Assembly: GCF_030435805.1 (NCBI RefSeq)
Contig: NC_081303.1
Location: forward strand, 72,515,910-72,579,909
Length of the DNA: 64,000 nt
Source of the DNA: Mustela lutreola
Taxonomy: Eukaryota > Chordata > Mammalia > Carnivora > Mustelidae
Direction of reading: 5' to 3'
The translations under genes and the position numbers were made by a program. Within the stretch, counting starts at the first letter, position 1, and each line of letters opens with the position of its first letter. The notes under the pieces are model-generated. The model was not told where the DNA came from, searched no databases, and saw only the letters and a list, made by a program, of their open reading frames with translations. Positions 36,227 through 48,989 of this stretch are shown here, piece by piece.

Positions 36227-38579
36227 TAGTATTCGCAGATGCTTTCTTTCTCTTACAAAGCCGGTCTTTGACCTCTTTTCTAACAAACCTACCCCACACA
36301 CAGCCCCTCTCTTCTGACTTCCTTCTCCACACACAAGCCTTCCCTGAGTCTCTGCTAAAATGCAAATGTGCTCCTCCCTCAACCCTGTACACCTACTCAG
36401 ACTCTCAGTTCCCCTCCTGGTCCGATGCCCCTCTCTGGCTTCCAGCTTCTCCCTGTCACCAGCTTCCGTTCTTCTCCCTGTCCCCTCATTCAGATACTAC
36501 ATAAGGAGTCCTGTGTGGCATGGAAACTGATCCTAGCTCTCCTACATTTTCTTCCCATTCGGACAGTAACCCATGAAAACACACAGCTCCCCAACCCTAG
36601 ACCCTGTTGCCACTCTGTCCCTCCTGCCCATGTGACATCACCCATGCATTTCCTTCCCCTTCTCATTCCCAGCGCAGCTCATTCACATCTCTGACTTCTC
36701 ACTGCTTATGTTAAAAAAACAAAAGCAAATGGGTAAATTTGGAGATACAATTGGTTTTATTAAGCGATTCAAGAATAAGCCAGCATCCCATCTGGCAGGT
36801 AGAGGGGAGCTCTGAAGAGTGGTGCTAATGGAAAGATTTCATAGCAAGAAAGTTGGTGAAGAAGAGAAAGAGTGTTTCAGGGAAGGTCACCCTCCCTTAA
36901 TTAGGAGAGGAGGAGGTATTAACATGAAGACAACCTCCCCTCCTAGTGGGTGGAGAGGGCCCATGGGACAGAGCACCTCCTTGGTGCTGACCAGAGAATT
37001 CCTAACCGACAGGTGAACATTTTAGGGGGAAGTTAGAGATTAAGTAAGGTTTTGGGACTTGGCATGGCCCAAGGTGTCATTTTGGGCCCAACATTTTCTT
37101 TTTAACAGTTGTTTTATTGCTTCTCTGGATCCCCTCATGACTGAATGCCTAACGGTATTAGCAACCACCAGTCCACCATTATCTTTAGGGGGAAACCAGC
37201 AGTCATCACAGAAACCATGTGACACTGAAACATCTGAGGAAAACCCCCTCAGTCTGACTTGAATGAATATATATTCGCTCACCGAAGTCACTTAGCCCCT
37301 GCCTGGATCCAAGCACTGTGCTATACTCATGAAAATACAGTGTTCACAGTGCAGTCACTTTCTTCAGGGAGATTTTAGAGAAGAAAAATACATAAACCAA
37401 GAACTATAAATTTTGGTGTCCTGGTTTTTTCTTTGCTTGGTTTATTTATTTTAAGGACAGTTAATATACAATGTTATATTACTTTCAGGTGTACAGGGTA
37501 GAGATTCAGAAATCCCATACATTACTCATTGCTCATCAATTTAAGGGTTTTCCCAATCTCCTCTACGTATTTCTCCATCCACCAACCCACCTGCCATCTG
37601 GGAACCAGTAGTGTGTTCTCTATAGCTCAGAGGCTGTTTTTTCCTTTGTCACTTCTTTTTCTGTTACTTTTGTTAGTTTCTTAAATTCCACATACAAAGG
37701 AATCATTTGGTATTTGTCTTTCTCTGAGTGATTATTTCACTTACCATCATACTCTCTGGCTCCATCCATGTTGTGATTGCAAGCTTTCCGTCATTTTTAT
37801 GGCTGAGTTTTATTCCATTGAATATACACACCAGATCTTTTCTTCTTTATTCTTCTACCTACGGAACACTTGGGATGTTTCTATACATTGACCAATGTAA
37901 ATAATGCTGCGGTAAACATTGGAGTGCATGTTTCTTTTCATTTTAGTGTTTTCACATTATTTGGGTAATATCCAGTAGTAGAATTACTAGTTCATATGAT
38001 GATTCTGTTTTTAACTTTTTGAGGAACCTGCATACTGCTTTCCACCACGGTTGTACCAGTTTCCATATCCACCAACAGTGTGCAAGATTTCCCTGTACTC
38101 CACTTCCTCTACAGCACTTCTTCCTTGTGAGTTTTTGAATTTAGTTAGTGTGACAGGTGTGAGTTGATATCTCATTATGGTTTTGATTTGCATTTCCCTG
38201 ATGATGAGAGAAGTTGAACATTTTTTTTTTCCTGTTGGCCATCTGGATGTCTTCTTGAAAAAATGTCTACTCATGTCTTCTACCCATTTTTTAATTGGAT
38301 TATTTCTTTTTTTGATTATTTGTTGTTGAATTGCCCAAATTGTTTATATATTTTGGATACTAACCCTTTATCAAATATGTAATTAGGAAGTATCTACTCA
38401 CATTCAGTGATTGTCCTTCAGTTTTGTTGATTCTTCCCTTTGCTGTACAGAGCACTTTATTTGATGTACTCCCAACAGTTTAGTTTTGTTTTTGTTTCTC
38501 TTGCCTCCGGAGGCATATCTGGAAAAATGTTGCTGTGGCTGATGTCAGAGACTTTACTGCCCATGCTCTCTCTCTCTCT

Positions 38580-40311
38580 TTGCACATTATATTATTTTTT
38601 TTTTAATTTTTATTTTTTACTATTTTTATTATATTCAGTTAGTCAGCATTTAGTACATCATTAGTTTTTGATCTAGTGTTCAACAACTCATTAGTTGTAT
38701 ATAAGACCCAGTGCTTAATGCAACACATGCCCACCTTAATACCCATCACCCGCTTACCCCACCCATGTACCCCCTTCCCCACTGTAACCCTCACCCTCAG
38801 ATTGTTTCTGCAGTCCAGAGCTTCTCATGGTTTGTCTCCCTCTCTGACTTCTTCCAGTTCAGTTTTCCCTCCCTTCCCCTGTGGTCCCTTCATGCTATTC
38901 CTTATGTCCCACACATAAGTGAAACCATATGATAATTGTCTTTCTCTACTTCACTTACTTCACTCACCGTAATCTCCTCCAGTTCCATCCATGTCGATGC
39001 ATATGGTAGGGATTCATCCTTTCTGATGGCTGAATAATATTACATTGTGTATATATGGACCACATCTTCTTTATCCATTAATCTGTTGAAAAGCATCTCA
39101 GCTCCTTCCACAATTTAGCTATTGTGGATATTGTTGCTATATACACTGGGGAGCACATGTTCCTTCTTTTCACTACATCTGTTATCTATGGGGTAAATAC
39201 CTAATAGTGCAATTCTTGGGTCTTAGTGTAGCTCTATTTTTAACATCTTGAGTAAATTCCATACTATTTTCCAGACTGGATATACCAGCTTGCATTCCCA
39301 CCAAGAGTGTAAGAGGGTTCTCCTTTCTCCACACCCTTGCCAATACTAGTTGTTTCCTGTCTTGTTCATTTTTGCCATTCTACCTGGTGTAAGGTGATAT
39401 CTCACTGTGGTTTTGATTTGTATTTCCTTGATGGCTAATGATGATGAACATTTATTCATGTGTCTGTTAGCTATTCATATGTCTTCTTTGGGGAAGTGTC
39501 TGTTCATGTCTTCTGCCCATTTACTTACTGGATTATTTGTTTTTGAGCATTGAGCATTGAGTATTGATCTTTATAGATCTTGGATACCAGCCCTTTAACT
39601 GAAATGTGAAAATGTCTTTGCTGCCCTATACTTTCAGGGCAATACCTATCAAAATACGATTGACATTTTTCACAGAGCTGAAATAAACAATCCCAAAATT
39701 ATTATGGAACCAGAAAATACCTCAAATCTTCAGGGGAATATTCAAAAAGAAAACCAAAATTGGAGACATCACAATGACTGACTTCAAGCTACATTACAAA
39801 GCTGTAGTCATCAAGATAGTATGGTACTGGCACAAAAACAGACATGTAGATCAATTGAACAGAATAAAGGCTCAAGAAATGGCTTCAAGAAATGGGAAAA
39901 GGCTCAAGAAACTCTCTAGTCAACTAATCCTGGACAAAAATCAATGGACAGAAAATCAATGGAGAGATTATCCAATGGAAAAAAGATAGTATCTTCAGTC
40001 AATGTGCTGGGAAAACTGGACAACAACATGCAGAAGAATGAAGCTAGACCATTATCTTACACCACACACAAAAATAAACTCAAAATGGGTGAAAGACTTC
40101 AATGTGAAACAGAAGTCCATCAAAATCCTAGAGGAGAACATAGGAAGTAACCTCTTCAACAATGGCCATAGAAACTTCTTTCAAGACACTTCTCTAAAGG
40201 CAATGGAAACAAAAGCAAAAATGAACTTTGGGGACTTCATCAAGGTAAAAAATTTTGCACAGCAAAGGAAACAGTCAACAAAACTTAGAGACAATCCACA
40301 GAATTGGATAA
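38580..40311 (-). repeat. Younger L1 with an inverted 5' part
   Basis: 38580-39640 is L1 3' UTR plus ORF2 end in reverse; 39640-40311 is ORF2 in forward orientation ('cattacaaagctgtagtcatcaagatagtatggtactgg'). The forward part ends at 'aagatatttgc' and the reverse part starts with the text that follows it in L1 ORF2 (the 'gggctggtatccaagatctat' stretch), so the two are neighbours in the source L1. This is the usual result of twin priming. Confidence 0.8.
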
Positions 40312-41644
40312 GATATTTGCCTGTGCTCTCTTCTATGATTTTTATAATTTCAGGTCTCACATTAAGGTCCTTAATCCACTTTGAATTTATTTTTGTGTAT
40401 AGTGTGAGAAAGCCACCTAGTTTCTTTCTTTTGTATGTGCTGTCCAGTTTTCCTAACACTGTTTGTTGAAGAGACTCTCTATTCCCATTGCATATTCTTG
40501 CTTCATTTGTCAAAGTTTAATTAACCATAAAGTTGTAGGTTTATTTCTGGGCTTCTGTACTGTTCCATTGACCTATGTATCTACATTTGTGCCAGGTCCA
40601 TACTGTTATAATTACTACAGCTTTGTAGTACAACTTGAAATCTGGAATTGTGATACATCCATCTTTGTTTTTCTTTTTCAAGATTATTTTGTCATTCAGA
40701 GTACTTTTTGGTTCCATACAAATTTTAGGATTGTTTGCTCTAGTTGTATGAAAAATACTATTGGTATTTTGATAGACATTGCATTAAATCTGTAGTTGCT
40801 TTTGGTAGTATGGACATGTTAACAATATTTGTTCTTCCAATCCATGAGCAAGGAATATCTTTCTATTTCTTTGTATCACCTTCAATTTTTTTCACCAGTA
40901 TTTTATAGATTTCAGAGTATAAATCTTTTGCATCCTTGGCCAGGTGTATTCCTAGATATTGAATGATTTTTGGTGCAATTGAAATGAGGTGGTTTTCTTA
41001 ATTTATCTTTATGCTGTAACACTATTAATGTATAGATATGTCAGAATGTGTACTCTGCTATTTTAGGATGCAATGGTCTGAAATAGCATTTATCCATCTG
41101 GTTTAATAAGTCATTCAAGGTCACTGTTTCCTTGATGGTTTTCTGATTGGATCTTCTGTCCATTGATGTAAGTGGGGTATTAAAGTCCCCTACTATTATT
41201 GCATTACTTTTCATTACCTCCTTCATCTTTGTTACTAGCTGCTTTATATATCTGGGTGCTCTCATTTAGGGTGCATGAGTGTTTACAATTGTTATATCTT
41301 TTTGTTGGATTTTTCCCCTTATTATTATATAGTGTCCTTCTTTGCCTCTTGTTACGGTCTTTCTGTTAACATTTATCTTGTCTGATACAAGCATTACTAT
41401 CTTGGCTTTCATTTCACATCCATTTGCTTGATAAATGCTTCTCCACTACTTCAGTTTTAATCTCATGTGCTTTTAGGTCTGAAATGAGTCTTTTGTAGGC
41501 AGCATAGAAATGGGTCTTGATTCCTTTTTTTCCATCCCATTACCCCATCCTTTGATTAATCATATAATCATCTATATTCAATGGGATTATTGATAGGTAT
41601 GCACTTACTGCCAGTTTGTTACTTGGGGTTTTTTAGCTTTTTTA

Positions 41645-42690
41645 AAAAAAATTTATTTACAGTGTTCCAGAAATCATTGTTTATGCACCACACCCAGTGC
41701 TCCATGTAATATGTGTCCTCTTTAATACCCACCACTAGGCTCACCCAACCTCCCATTCCCTTCCCCTCCAAAACCCTCAGTTTTTTTTTTTTTTCTCAGA
41801 GTCCACAGTCTCTCATGACTCATCTCCCCCTCCAATTTCTCTCAACTCCCTTCTCTCCAGCTCCCCATGTCCTCCACGTTATTCCTTATGCTCCACAAAT
41901 AAGTGAGACCATATGATAATTGACTCTCTCTGCTTGACTTATTTCACTCAGCATAGTCTCTTCCAGTCCCATTCATGTTGATACAAAAGTTGGGTATTCA
42001 TCCTTTCTGATGGAGGCATAATACTTCATAGTATATATGGACCACATCTTCCTTATCCATTCATCCATTGAAGGGCATCTTGGTTCTTTCCACAGTTTGG
42101 TGACCATGGCCATTGCTGCTATGAACCTTGGGGTACAGAAGGCCCTTCTTTTCACTACATCTGTCTCTCTGGGGTAAATACCCAGTAGTGTAATTGCAGG
42201 GTCATAAGGAAGCTCTATTTTTACTTTCTTGAGGAATCTCCACACTGTTTTCCAAAGTGGCTGCACCAACTTGTATTCCCACCCACAGTGTAAGAGGGTT
42301 CCCCTTTCTCCACATCCCCTCCAACACATGTTGTTTCCTGTCTTGTTAATTTTGGCCATTCTTACTGGTGTAAGGAGCTATCTCAATGTGGTTTTGATTT
42401 GAGTATCCCTGATGGTTAATGATAATGAACATTTTTCATGTGTCTATTAGTCTTTTCAATGTCTCCATTGGAGAAGTGTTTGTTCATGTCTTCTGCCCAT
42501 TTTTTGACATGATTATCTGTTTTGTTTGTGTCGAGTTTGAGGAGTTCTTTATAGAGCCTGGATATCAGCTCTTTGTCTGTACTGTCACTTGCAAATATCT
42601 TACTTGGTTTTTTGGTTGTATTTGTAGTTCTGTTCCTTTCTCCTCTTGCTCTTTTCTCCAATGGACAGTTGGCTTTCTTTAGCAAAGGAC
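41645..42690 (-). repeat. L1 3' fragment with ORF2 C-terminus
   Basis: Carnivore L1 3' UTR in reverse ('ccaccactaggctcacccaacctccc'), then ORF2 C-terminal coding ([53 protein letters not shown]). 5'-truncated at about 42690. Confidence 0.9.
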
Positions 42691-44392
42691 TTGGATTTTC
42701 TCTTCACATTTTGCATAGCTGTTACAGATTTTTGATTTCTGGTTATCATTCAGTTTGTACAGAACAGCTTTTGTATAGAGCAGTCAACATTAAGTTAAGG
42801 TCACTTAAGTCTGAACACATCCTTTATTCCTCTCCCACCCCCCCACCTACATTTTCAGTATATTAAGTCATTATTTACATCTAATTATTTTGTGAGTCTT
42901 TTGACTGATGTTTACAGATTTCTATTTTTTATTGCTATTGTAATTCCTTTCCTTTTCATCTTTCTTTTCATTCAGAGCCTCCCTTAACATTTCTTGTAGT
43001 GTTGTGTTAGTGGTCATGAATTCCTTTAAAATTTGCCTACCTGGGAAACTCTTTATCTCTCTTTCTATTATGAATGATAGCCTTGCTGGATACAGTATTC
43101 TTGGCTGCTGATTTTTTCTTTCAATACTTTGAATATATCATGACATTTTCTCCTGGCCTGCAAAGTTTCTGCTGAAAATCAGTTCAAAACTCTATGGGTT
43201 TCCCTTGGATGTAATTGTCTTCTTTTTTCTTGCTGGTCTTACAATTCTCCTTTATCACCACTTTTTTTGTTTGTTTGTTTTGCCATTTTAATTAATATGT
43301 ATTATGGTGTGGACCTCCCTGAGTTGATTTTTTATTGGGGTCTCTCTAGGCCTCCTGCTTCTTGAATTCTGTTTCCTTCATCAGATTCGGGGAGTTTCCA
43401 GCCATTATTTCTTCAAATAATTTTTGGTCCTTTTCCTATTTCTTCTTCTGTGATGTATAATGCAAATGGTAAAGTCACTGACTTCCCTAAGTCTATTCAT
43501 TTTGTAGTTTTTTTCTCTCTCTCTCTCCTGGTTCAGTTTGACCACTATTTATTACCCTGTTTTCCAGGTCACTGATCTGCTCTTCTGCTTCCTCTATCCT
43601 ACTATTCATTCCTTCAGTGCATTTTTAATTTCATATTTTGATTTCATTACTGATTGGTTATTTTTTATGCTTTCTATCTCTTTGTTGATGGTCTCACTGA
43701 GGTCCTCTACTCTTTTCTCAAGTCTAGTGAGTATCTTTATGACCATTCCTTTAAATTCTCTATGTGGCATATTACTATTCTTTTTTTTTTTTTAATTTAG
43801 TACTCTTGCTGTGATTTTTGTCCTGTTCTATTTCACTTGAGACATATTCCTCTGTCTCCTCATTTTGTCTAAGTCTCTGTGTCTATTTCTGTGTGTTAGG
43901 AATGTTAGGTATGTCCCATGTTCTTGAGAGAAGTGGCTTTATGAAGAAGAGGTTCTGGGGCCTCAGTTACCATGTTCTGTGTAGTTACTTTTCTTTCTCC
44001 CCAGCACAAGCCTCATGTTGGAGTTGTGTGGCCCATGGCAGGACTGCATGTGCATTGCCAGGATTGTGGCACTGCTTTGCTTATAGTCTTATCAAGATCA
44101 TATTGAAGAAGAGACACCTGACAAAGAAAACTATTAGTGAAGGCACAGTTTTAGTAAGAATTGCACAGGTATGTTCTTGGAGGGGTCTGCAGTCAGTGAG
44201 ATGAAGGCAGGCTGGTTTGAAGGGGTTGGATCCACCCCCACCAGAGGGCTCTGGGGCAGGATGCATTGTGTTGACAAGGTTTACATAGGTCTGCTGCAGG
44301 AGAGCACCTGGAGCATTAACCTGACTGGAAGGAGTGTGCCTGCAGGGAATGTGGGTTTGTGGTGTGCTGATAGCAAATGAGTTAGTTGGCTC

Positions 44393-44850
44393 TGTTAGGG
44401 CCAATTTAATGTTAAAACCTGTTAAACTATTAAGGCCTGCTTAGCCAGAGTGACTCCATATTGCCTAGGTAGCCATATTGTTGTTTACATCCACGGACTT
44501 CATTCCAGGAATAAACACCCCAGTAGTTCCTGGTATGGTTCCAGGTATTGATTCTGGGAGTGAATGCCTTAAAATAGAAGCCATGTGCCTTGGGTCTGCA
44601 GTTGTGCCCTATAAAACCAGCCTGTGAGATTGGGAGGGGGTCGCTCTCTTCTGAGGCAGCCCTGGCCGATCAGTCTGACTTCTAATGCTTGGCATAGAAT
44701 AAAGCTTCACATAACTTTCACTTTGTCTCAGTCTCATTCCCCTGGCCAGTCAGCCTAACCTCTAATGCTTGGCATAGAATAAGGCTTTGCATAACTTTCG
44801 CTTTGTATCAGTCTCGTTCCTTTGCTAATGGACCCCCAATAGGCTCAACA
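44393..44850 (+). mobile_element. Solo LTR of an endogenous retrovirus (fossil)
   Basis: 458 bp from TGTTAGGG to GGCTCAACA, inserted in L1 5' UTR text. It shares the 'cttggcatagaataaagct' poly(A) region and general sequence with the LTR at 6883-7267, so it is the same family. An 80-bp unit around the poly(A) signal occurs twice in tandem (44662-44741 and 44742-44821). No clear target duplication and no internal region. Confidence 0.75.
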
Positions 44851-45714
44851 CAGGTTTTCACATTTGTCTGTGTGCTCACACTCAGAGGAAGAGGGAAATG
44901 TCACCTGCCTGCTTCTTTATTCCTGAAGGGGTCCCCAACAATCTCTGTACCTCTGGGGCATGCACTGACATTAGCAAACGACTCGCTCCCATAAACCCAG
45001 GCCTATTTCAAACCACAGCATCTATGCTGTTACTCTCTTGGCTCTTGGTTTTGTGCTCTTTAAGAGCAGGAGGTTTCAACTTTCTTTTGACCTCCTAGCT
45101 ATCCCAGAGCTGAGCCTGCTGATTTTTTTATGTTCCATATATTAAACCCCATGAATTGTAAGAACCCCAGAAATTAAGCCCCTCTGGTTTTCAAAATCAA
45201 ATAGTGTCAGAATTCATCTTCCCCATGTGAGCTCCCTAGTGTGAGTCTTTTTCTATGCCTCACCTGTTCCTATGGCATCCCTTCATCCTGTGGCTATTGT
45301 GCAGGTCCCCTTAGCTCCCTACTGGGTCTCTCCCAATCCTACTCTCTTCAGTGCAGCTTCTTCTCTACATTTACCTGTAGACAGTTTGTTCTGCCAGTCT
45401 TTGGGTCATTTTCAGTGTTATTTACACTGTTATCTAGTTGGAAAAAGGTGATCTTAGAAATTTCCTGCAGCACAATTTTCCCCCAGAACTCTGTGAACTG
45501 AGTTTCTTTACAATACACAGTGTCTGCCCAACAATATGACTGCGTGAAATGAATTTTCTAAAGTGGTGTTCCTTAACAGATCTTTGCTCACTCAGAATAA
45601 TGACTTCATTGGTTGCATTTGGGTATTAGGTACATACCCCTCTTATAATTGATCCTCAGCATCTAACAGAGAGTTCAGTAAGTAGGAAGTGCTCATAGAT
45701 TATTATTTTTTTTA

Positions 45715-45941
45715 TTTTCTAGTTAAATTTATTTATCTATTTATTTATTTCCAAGATAAGAGCGTATGCAATAAGGGTGAGTGGAGGGGCAGAAAGAGAA
45801 GCTTGAAAGAGAGAATCTTGAGCCAGCTCCTTCCTTGATACAGGGCCTGATATGGGACTCTATCTCATGACCCTGAAATCATAACCTGAGCCAAAATCAG
45901 ACGTCAGGTGCCCAACTGACTGAGCCACCCTGATGCCCCAA
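45715..45941 (-). repeat. CAN-SINE, diverged
   Basis: Reverse-oriented SINE with 'agttaaatttatttatctatttattt' start and 'gactgagccaccctgatgcccc' end; older than most copies here. Confidence 0.8.
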
Positions 45942-46390
45942 ATTCTTGAATGATTGAATAATTTGCTTTGGGCATCCAATTAGTCCTAAAATTATGGAGT
46001 TTCGACAAAAAGTTCTTAAGGTTGAGAAAGCACTAATTGTAACCCTATTTGAGGAAATAAGAATTTTATACTCTTTCCTTTAGGAGAAAGGCATATGCTA
46101 ATATTTATGAAATTCATGCAGAGTCTGCTTTGAATATTCTATTACTTTAATTAGATACCCTGAGAATTTGTAGCAAGTGAAGTTAATACAGTGTTCTGAA
46201 ATCATGTGTCTACATTCCCTTCTTACTGTTCTTGTGTGAATATTCCATGCTTGTCTAAAAATGAGCTGGCTCTGCTAGGCATGCTGACCTTCTACGTCTA
46301 TGGTGTTCATAACTGTTAAATGCTTTCAGTATTTGTACTTTATCTCATCTGAATATATGTGTTCATGCTATTTGTCTTGTTAATTCTTTT

Positions 46391-46576
46391 TTTAAAAGAT
46401 TTTATTTATTTGATAGACAGAGATCACAAGTAGGCAGAGAGGCAGGCAGAGAGAGAAGAAGGGAAGCAGGCTCCCTACTGAGCAGAGAGCCCGATGCAGG
46501 GCTTGATCCCAGGACCCTGGGATCATGACCTGAGCCAAAGGCACAGGCTTAACCCACTGAGCTACCCAGGTGTCCC
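46391..46576 (-). repeat. CAN-SINE
   Basis: Reverse-oriented SINE with target-site duplication 'cttgttaattctt' at about 46376 and 46579. Absent from duplicon copy 2. Confidence 0.93.
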
Positions 46577-46959
46577 TGTCTTGTTAATTCTTGGTAAATC
46601 AGTAAGCAGAAATAATCTCAGTCTAAAGAAAGGAAGGAATTTTTTTATATATAAAGTAAAGATTAGAACACAGAAAGCTCAAAAAAACCTCACTCCTGTG
46701 CTTAAGAATGTGAAAAATTGGATAACCAAATCACTTGTCTTAAATCCATCAGAAAGCTGAAGTACCCAGGCAGCTCATTAACACAAAATCTAGGGAAAGA
46801 CAAACTCTCCCAGAAAACAGGATATGTATGCAAGCCACTTTTAAGCAATGAGCTTGAGTGACGAAAACCTGAGTAAGGTAGAAGGGCCCACAGTGAACCC
46901 TTACCCCCTGGCTGAATACAAGGAAGCCAGTTAGGTGACCTACCTACAACATCCATAAT

Positions 46960-48428
46960 CCCTAGCTGACCAATGGATTACTAAACCTGGATACATACAC
47001 CAAAAATGGAAAATTCCATATGATCCCAGACACGTTCACCTTCCTCCTTAACTATAGTTACCCACCATTTCTTCCTCCCAGACAGTCTCTCTTTTGCTGT
47101 CTTGCCCACAGCTCCCTGACAGGGTATTCAGTAAACTTCTATTTTCTTTGCCCAGCCTTTGGTGGATTCTTACATTGCTCTCACCATTGGCATTGACCTG
47201 ATCAGGTTGCCCCACATTTGGTGGCCCTACTGTGGAGAATTTGCAGGGCCAGGGTCACCCCAGATACCCATGGAATTTCTTAGAACTTTCCCTCAGTGGA
47301 CCAACTCTAGTACTCCTTGGGGAACGGATGACCTATAGCTAAGGTTTCCCCTCCCTGAGGTTTTATAGCTCCAGGAAATAGACAGACACCTCTTGCCAAA
47401 AAGGTGAGAGATTTTCGCTCATGCCATTCAGAGGGACTCTTCCCTTCCTCTCCTTTCTCTTTTTGGCCCTTCAGTGTCTAGTACTACTTAAATAACTGAG
47501 GATCTCTGGCCACTGCAGGTTTCCAGTGTGGTCTGAAGGTCTGAGAACAACCCGTCAGACTGTCCATGCCTGTGAGGGTGAAGGACCCCTTTCTCTCTGC
47601 TTTCCCACTCTGTGCCCCTGAGTCCTCCATTCCCAATGTGTGGCACATTTCCCAACAGTGGGTCATTCAGGGCAAATATGCACATATTACAGACTGAGGG
47701 AAGTGCACAAATACACACATATTGGGACCCTTTCCTGGTGTTGGCTATCAGTCACCTTCCTTCCAGGTCCCACCTCTTTATTTCTTTGTTCCCACGGGCC
47801 CTATCACAAACTTGATCTACAAGCAAAATACATTCATATGTGTCTGAGTAGTGAATTCTCCCCCTCAATTTCCAATCCTTTTTGGTCAAATGAGGTCTGG
47901 CTCTCCCTGTTGCAGGGGACATCCCACCAAGAATAGCCATTGTTATCTGCCATGACACTCTTCTTGTAGGACCTCCACAGTAGAGTCAGTTACTCCATCT
48001 ATAGTCCGGTCCTTTTTGAAGTTAGTAGGATGACCTGACTGAAATAATATCCAGGAGTCAGAGCTCCATTCCCTTTGGCATACTGGCCCTTTGAGAAATG
48101 GCAGCTGGTCTTTTCAACTATGGCACAAACTCCCTCTATTCCTGCAGACTCACCCCTAGGCTGTATTCTTTAAACATTTAGTGTCCTTGGGTGGCTCAGT
48201 CAGTTGAAGGTCTGATGCTTGATTTCAGTTCAGGTCACATTCTCAGGGTGGTGGCACCCAGCCCCAAGGTAGACTCCCTGCTCAGTGCAGATTCTGCTTG
48301 TTCCTCTCCCTCCCCTGGCTTGTGCTCTCTCCCACTCTCTCATTCTCAAATAAATGAATAAATAAATAAAACCTTTAAAAAAAAAAACTGAAACAAATTT
48401 GACCCCCAAGGACAGCAGAGGCAACATC

Positions 48429-48459
<31 letters not shown>

Positions 48460-48960
48460 TTTTCTGTAGTGTTTCCGGGGCTCAGGACAAACTCTCAGAT
48501 GAAGAGGAAAGACCCCTCCATAGAACTTGTTTTTATATACTATTTTCAAGCTTGACACTTTTGCCAGAACTCCTTAAAATATGAGGAAGTCTCATATGTG
48601 CAATCTGTCATGGCATTATCCCAAAACCCTGGCCTCTGCAAAAACTGTGGAATGTGTCTTCCTGTTTCATGGCCCATCTAACCTTGTGGACATTCTAGAA
48701 CACCTCTCTTTCATTCCATACCATGATCTTACCCCTCCCTCTGAAGACTCAGAGGATCCCCTGGATCCTACTAATGCCTTGGGTGTCCCTGCTACTGCAG
48801 CCGCTATGTTACCACTCTACCAAGGACACTTCTCCTTGTCCCATACCCAGTCTGCCACTAACTACAAGCTTAAGGACCTGACTTCTGTTTCTCCACAAAA
48901 TATAGTAACCCTCTGTAAGGTAGCAAGGATCATAAGTGTCCATGTTTCCTCTTCAATGTC
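46960..48960 (+). mobile_element. Probable endogenous retrovirus remnant (fossil)
   Basis: 46960-47215 looks like an LTR 3' part ('ggtattcagtaaacttctattttctttgccc'), followed by 'tttggtggccctactgtggag', placed like a primer-binding region, and then leader-like text. 48400-48960 has a proline-rich open frame that could derive from gag, but no firm motif. Clearly degraded, with a SINE at 48182-48378. Class I is a guess from the layout. Confidence 0.4.
48182..48378 (+). repeat. CAN-SINE, diverged
   Basis: Forward SINE with 'ccttgggtggctcagtcagttgaagg' head and 'tcaaataaatgaataaataaataaaacc' tail. Confidence 0.82.
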
Positions 48961-48989
48961 TGATTTGTCTCAGATAAAAAACTTAGCCC

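Larger units (their letters stand above)
29100..37425 (-). repeat. CD1A duplicon, copy 1 (gene side)
   Basis: Matches 51.2-58.64 kb along its whole length, including the CD1A gene, its 3' flank and its 5' flank. Example pairs: 'gagccattaaagtctagtcatgg' (about 30830) with 'gagtaactaagatctagccatgg' (about 52120); the exon 1 flanks near 36.3 and 57.5 kb; 'ggttttattaag' near 36755 and 57930. Divergence is clearly visible but alignment holds by eye. The same duplicon resumes at 45.5-46.85 kb after inserted L1 sequence. Confidence 0.85.
37440..45480 (-). repeat. Old near full-length L1, minus strand, with three nested insertions
   Basis: Parts in reverse order: 3' UTR and ORF2 end (37440-38575), more ORF2 (40312-41640), ORF2/ORF1 region (42690-44100), and 5' UTR text (44100-44392 and 44851-45480, e.g. 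'aagcccctctggttttcaaaatcaaatag'). The text before 38575 ('catgctctctctctc') picks up again at 40314 ('gtgctctcttctatg'). Inserts: an L1 at 38580-40311, an L1 at 41645-42690 and an LTR at 44393-44850. The whole stack splits duplicon copy 1 and is absent from copy 2 at about 58.6 kb. Confidence 0.75.
45500..46850 (-). repeat. CD1A duplicon, copy 1 (far 5' part)
   Basis: Matches about 58640-59690, e.g. 'tgttcttgtgtgaatattccatgcttgtct' (about 46228) with 'tgttcctgcttgaatgttccatgcttgtct' (about 59303), and 'aaagaaaggcatatgctaat'-like with 'aaaccatatgctaat'. It continues the duplicon cut off at 37.43 kb. Confidence 0.8.

Noticed and set aside
35803-36504. 233-codon plus-strand open frame
   Set aside because: It is antisense to CD1A copy 1 intron 1 and exon 1 and is made mostly of translated CA repeat (His/Thr/Tyr runs).
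41973-42359. Reverse transcriptase-like protein as a host gene
   Set aside because: It is the C-terminal end of L1 ORF2 in a truncated copy; the same applies to 29228-29779.
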